DNA of 16,019 nt from an uncultured Mycoplasmatota bacterium. GTDB taxonomy: Bacteria; Bacillota_I; Bacilli_A; RF39; UBA660. Below, one piece after another: positions 14,845 to 16,019 of this stretch; positions within the stretch are counted from its first letter, which is position 1, and each line of letters starts with the position of its first letter. The notes beneath the pieces are model-generated. The model was not told where the DNA came from. It worked only from the letters and a program-made list of their open reading frames with translations, and made no database searches. The stretch covers positions 1-16,019 of the forward strand of contig CAMOFW010000008.1 of the NCBI GenBank assembly GCA_946613765.1, given 5' to 3'. Position numbers and translations under genes: made by a program.

Positions 14845-15885
14845 TTATTTAAATAATGAGCCAAAAGTGTTTAATGCAGATTCTAATGTTTTTTTAGTAG
14901 CATCTTTTATTTCTTCTTCGCTACCACCATTTTTAGCTAAATTAACAGCATTATTCATTTCATTAACAGTATTATCAGTTGCTTGTTGAGTACTCATATC
15001 TCCACCTTTATCAAAAGCATTCTTAATATCTTGATTATCCATACCAACAGCATTTGCAGCAGTTTCTAAATTTTCTTGCATTTCTTGACTTTTAACTTGT
15101 ACATTTTGAGTAGCTGCATCTATAGTCTCAGATGATTTTACAAGTGAATCACTCATATTAGCTAATTTATCATAAGATTTAGAATATTCAATAATAGTAT
15201 CTTTAGTCTCATTTTGTTTAGTACTATCTTTAAATTTATCTCCCAAATCACCAAAGGCTTCTGCAACTTGTTCGTTTTCTACTCTACCAGATAAATCTTG
15301 AGCAATATTACCAGCTTTTTCCATATATTTAGGAGTCATTTCACCCATTGTTTGAAATGCTTCACCCATTACTTTCATAGCTTCTTTATCAATAGCATTT
15401 TGTTCTTCAGTAGTAACTACTCCATCTTTTCTAGCCTCATCATACATAGCTTGTGCTTTGTCTGTTTTACCATCCATTTTTGAAGAATATTCTTCACCAG
15501 CTTCAGCAACAGTTTTTATACTTTGTTCAACTGTTGGCATATAAACCCTATTTAGATATTCTTTTGTTTCAGCATCTAATTTTTGATATTCAGGATCATT
15601 ATATATTCCTGCAATATCTCCACCATGCTTATTAGATAAATTTTGAAATATTTCTCTATATTCATCTATATTTTTACCAAATACTTTATCATCTTTTGAT
15701 AATTCACCTGAGGAAGGATTTTTAAAACCTGAAGTTTGTTGAACAGTTTTATCTTCATCCTTTTTAGGTTTTAAAGCTTCTTTAACATCCCTAATAGTTT
15801 CACGTGTTAAACTTCTAGCTTCACTCCTAACCTCACTTTTTAAATCTCCTTTAATTTCATCAAATAAACTTTTTAAAAATCCCAT
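14845..15885 (-). CDS. Charged, mostly helical protein of unknown function with amphipathic ends
   Basis: The protein has 346 residues from the ATG at 15885, chosen because AGGTGAT lies just upstream. An in-frame start 45 bases further back would add MLINYIFVN-like residues without a ribosome binding site. There is no signal peptide or transmembrane helix. The N-terminus (MGFLKSLFDEIKGDLK) and C-terminus (LESALNTFGSLFK) could form amphipathic helices. A polar linker rich in Lys, Asp, Ser and Pro spans about 38-68, and the rest is Glu, Lys, Asp, Gln, Asn and Ala rich with heptad-like hydrophobic spacing. No cysteine was seen. I do not recognise a family; a peripheral membrane or scaffold role is only an inference. 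Confidence 0.82.
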   Translation of the reverse strand: MGFLKSLFDEIKGDLKSEVRSEARSLTRETIRDVKEALKPKKDEDKTVQQTSGFKNPSSGELSKDDKVFGKNIDEYREIFQNLSNKHGGDIAGIYNDPEYQKLDAETKEYLNRVYMPTVEQSIKTVAEAGEEYSSKMDGKTDKAQAMYDEARKDGVVTTEEQNAIDKEAMKVMGEAFQTMGEMTPKYMEKAGNIAQDLSGRVENEQVAEAFGDLGDKFKDSTKQNETKDTIIEYSKSYDKLANMSDSLVKSSETIDAATQNVQVKSQEMQENLETAANAVGMDNQDIKNAFDKGGDMSTQQATDNTVNEMNNAVNLAKNGGSEEEIKDATKKTLESALNTFGSLFK

Positions 15886-15901
15886 ACTATCACCTATCTT
15901 A

Positions 15902-15930
15902 ATATTAACAAATATATAATTAATAAGCAA
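15902..15930 (-). promoter_or_regulatory. Promoter of the 346-residue helical protein
   Basis: On the minus strand TTGCTT (15930-15925) is followed after 17 bases by TAATAT (15907-15902), preceded by TGT. The ATG is 16 bases further on. Confidence 0.5.
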
Positions 15931-15933
15931 AAT

Positions 15934-15957
15934 AAAAAAATAGTGACTTTACACTAT
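15934..15957 (-). terminator. Weak terminator-like hairpin upstream of the helical protein gene
   Basis: A 6-bp inverted repeat (15940-15945 with 15952-15957) has a 6-base loop and is followed on the minus strand by seven T residues. A second copy of ACACTAT at 15961-15967 offers an alternative pairing. It would terminate a minus-strand gene entering from the right. Confidence 0.45.
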
Positions 15958-15963
15958 GTGACA

Positions 15964-16019
15964 CTATAATTTCCAATTAATTTCTTTTATGTTATTTTTC
16001 TTTAAAAAATTATTAGTTT
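15964..16019 (-). CDS. Possible C-terminal tail of a gene entering from the right
   Basis: One minus-strand frame is open from the window edge to a TAG at 15966-15964 and would encode about 17 residues ending in KKNNIKEINWKL. The stop is followed closely by a hairpin and T-run, as for other genes here. The stretch is too short to identify and could be chance; the other two frames stop within 20 bases. Confidence 0.3.
   Translation of the reverse strand, partial: TNNFLKKNNIKEINWKL

Noticed and set aside
15298..15635. Plus-strand open frames at 15298-15483 and 15453-15635
   Set aside because: They are antisense to the helical protein gene and have Phe/His/Leu-rich sequence typical of the reverse of Glu/Lys-rich coding DNA.

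Overview
The window is very AT-rich and densely packed, with Bacillota-type ribosome binding sites (AAGGAG, GGTGAT) and genes typical of low-GC Gram-positives: whiA, ftsE/ftsX, a YitT-type membrane protein, clpP and a TGS-containing nucleoside kinase. Cell-wall functions (FtsEX with a zinc M23 peptidase) and the use of TGA as a stop (end of ftsX) argue for a walled bacterium with the standard code, not a Mycoplasma. My inference is an uncultured Bacilli-related lineage (RF39/Erysipelotrichia-like), but the taxon cannot be fixed from the sequence alone. Almost everything is on the minus strand; only clpP and a lemA-like gene run forward. No tRNA, rRNA, CRISPR array or insertion sequence was seen.

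Layout, left to right. 1-1915: two tandem paralogous exported proteins (the left one cut by the window edge), each with its own promoter, resembling the SipW-dependent TasA/camelysin type. 1987-4661: a nucleoside kinase gene followed by glyceraldehyde-3-phosphate dehydrogenase, joined by a TAATG stop/start overlap. 4741-6501: a membrane-anchored protein with a long low-complexity N-terminus and a large unrecognised outer domain. 6628-7191: clpP, complete in sequence but with no ATG, GTG or TTG start. 7203-9082: whiA followed by a protein-kinase-like gene. 9127-11907: the division module ftsE-ftsX-M23 hydrolase, with overlapping genes. 11951-13397: a YitT-family membrane protein and a metallo-beta-lactamase-fold hydrolase. 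13435-15885: an unknown soluble protein, a LemA-family protein and a charged helical protein. At 15964-16019 there may be the tail of one more gene.

Gene groups. FtsE and FtsX form an ATP-driven membrane complex that most likely controls the peptidoglycan hydrolase encoded by the gene overlapping the end of ftsX. The nucleoside kinase and GAPDH are translationally coupled. WhiA and the kinase-like protein are probably cotranscribed. Most transcription units end in clear hairpin-plus-T-tract terminators, two of them shared by convergent genes. Ten of twelve predicted promoters carry an extended -10 (TGN before the hexamer). The most unusual observations are the apparent AUA start of clpP, the tandem surface-protein paralogues, the whiA-linked kinase-like protein, and the inverted repeat lying across the lemA -10 element.
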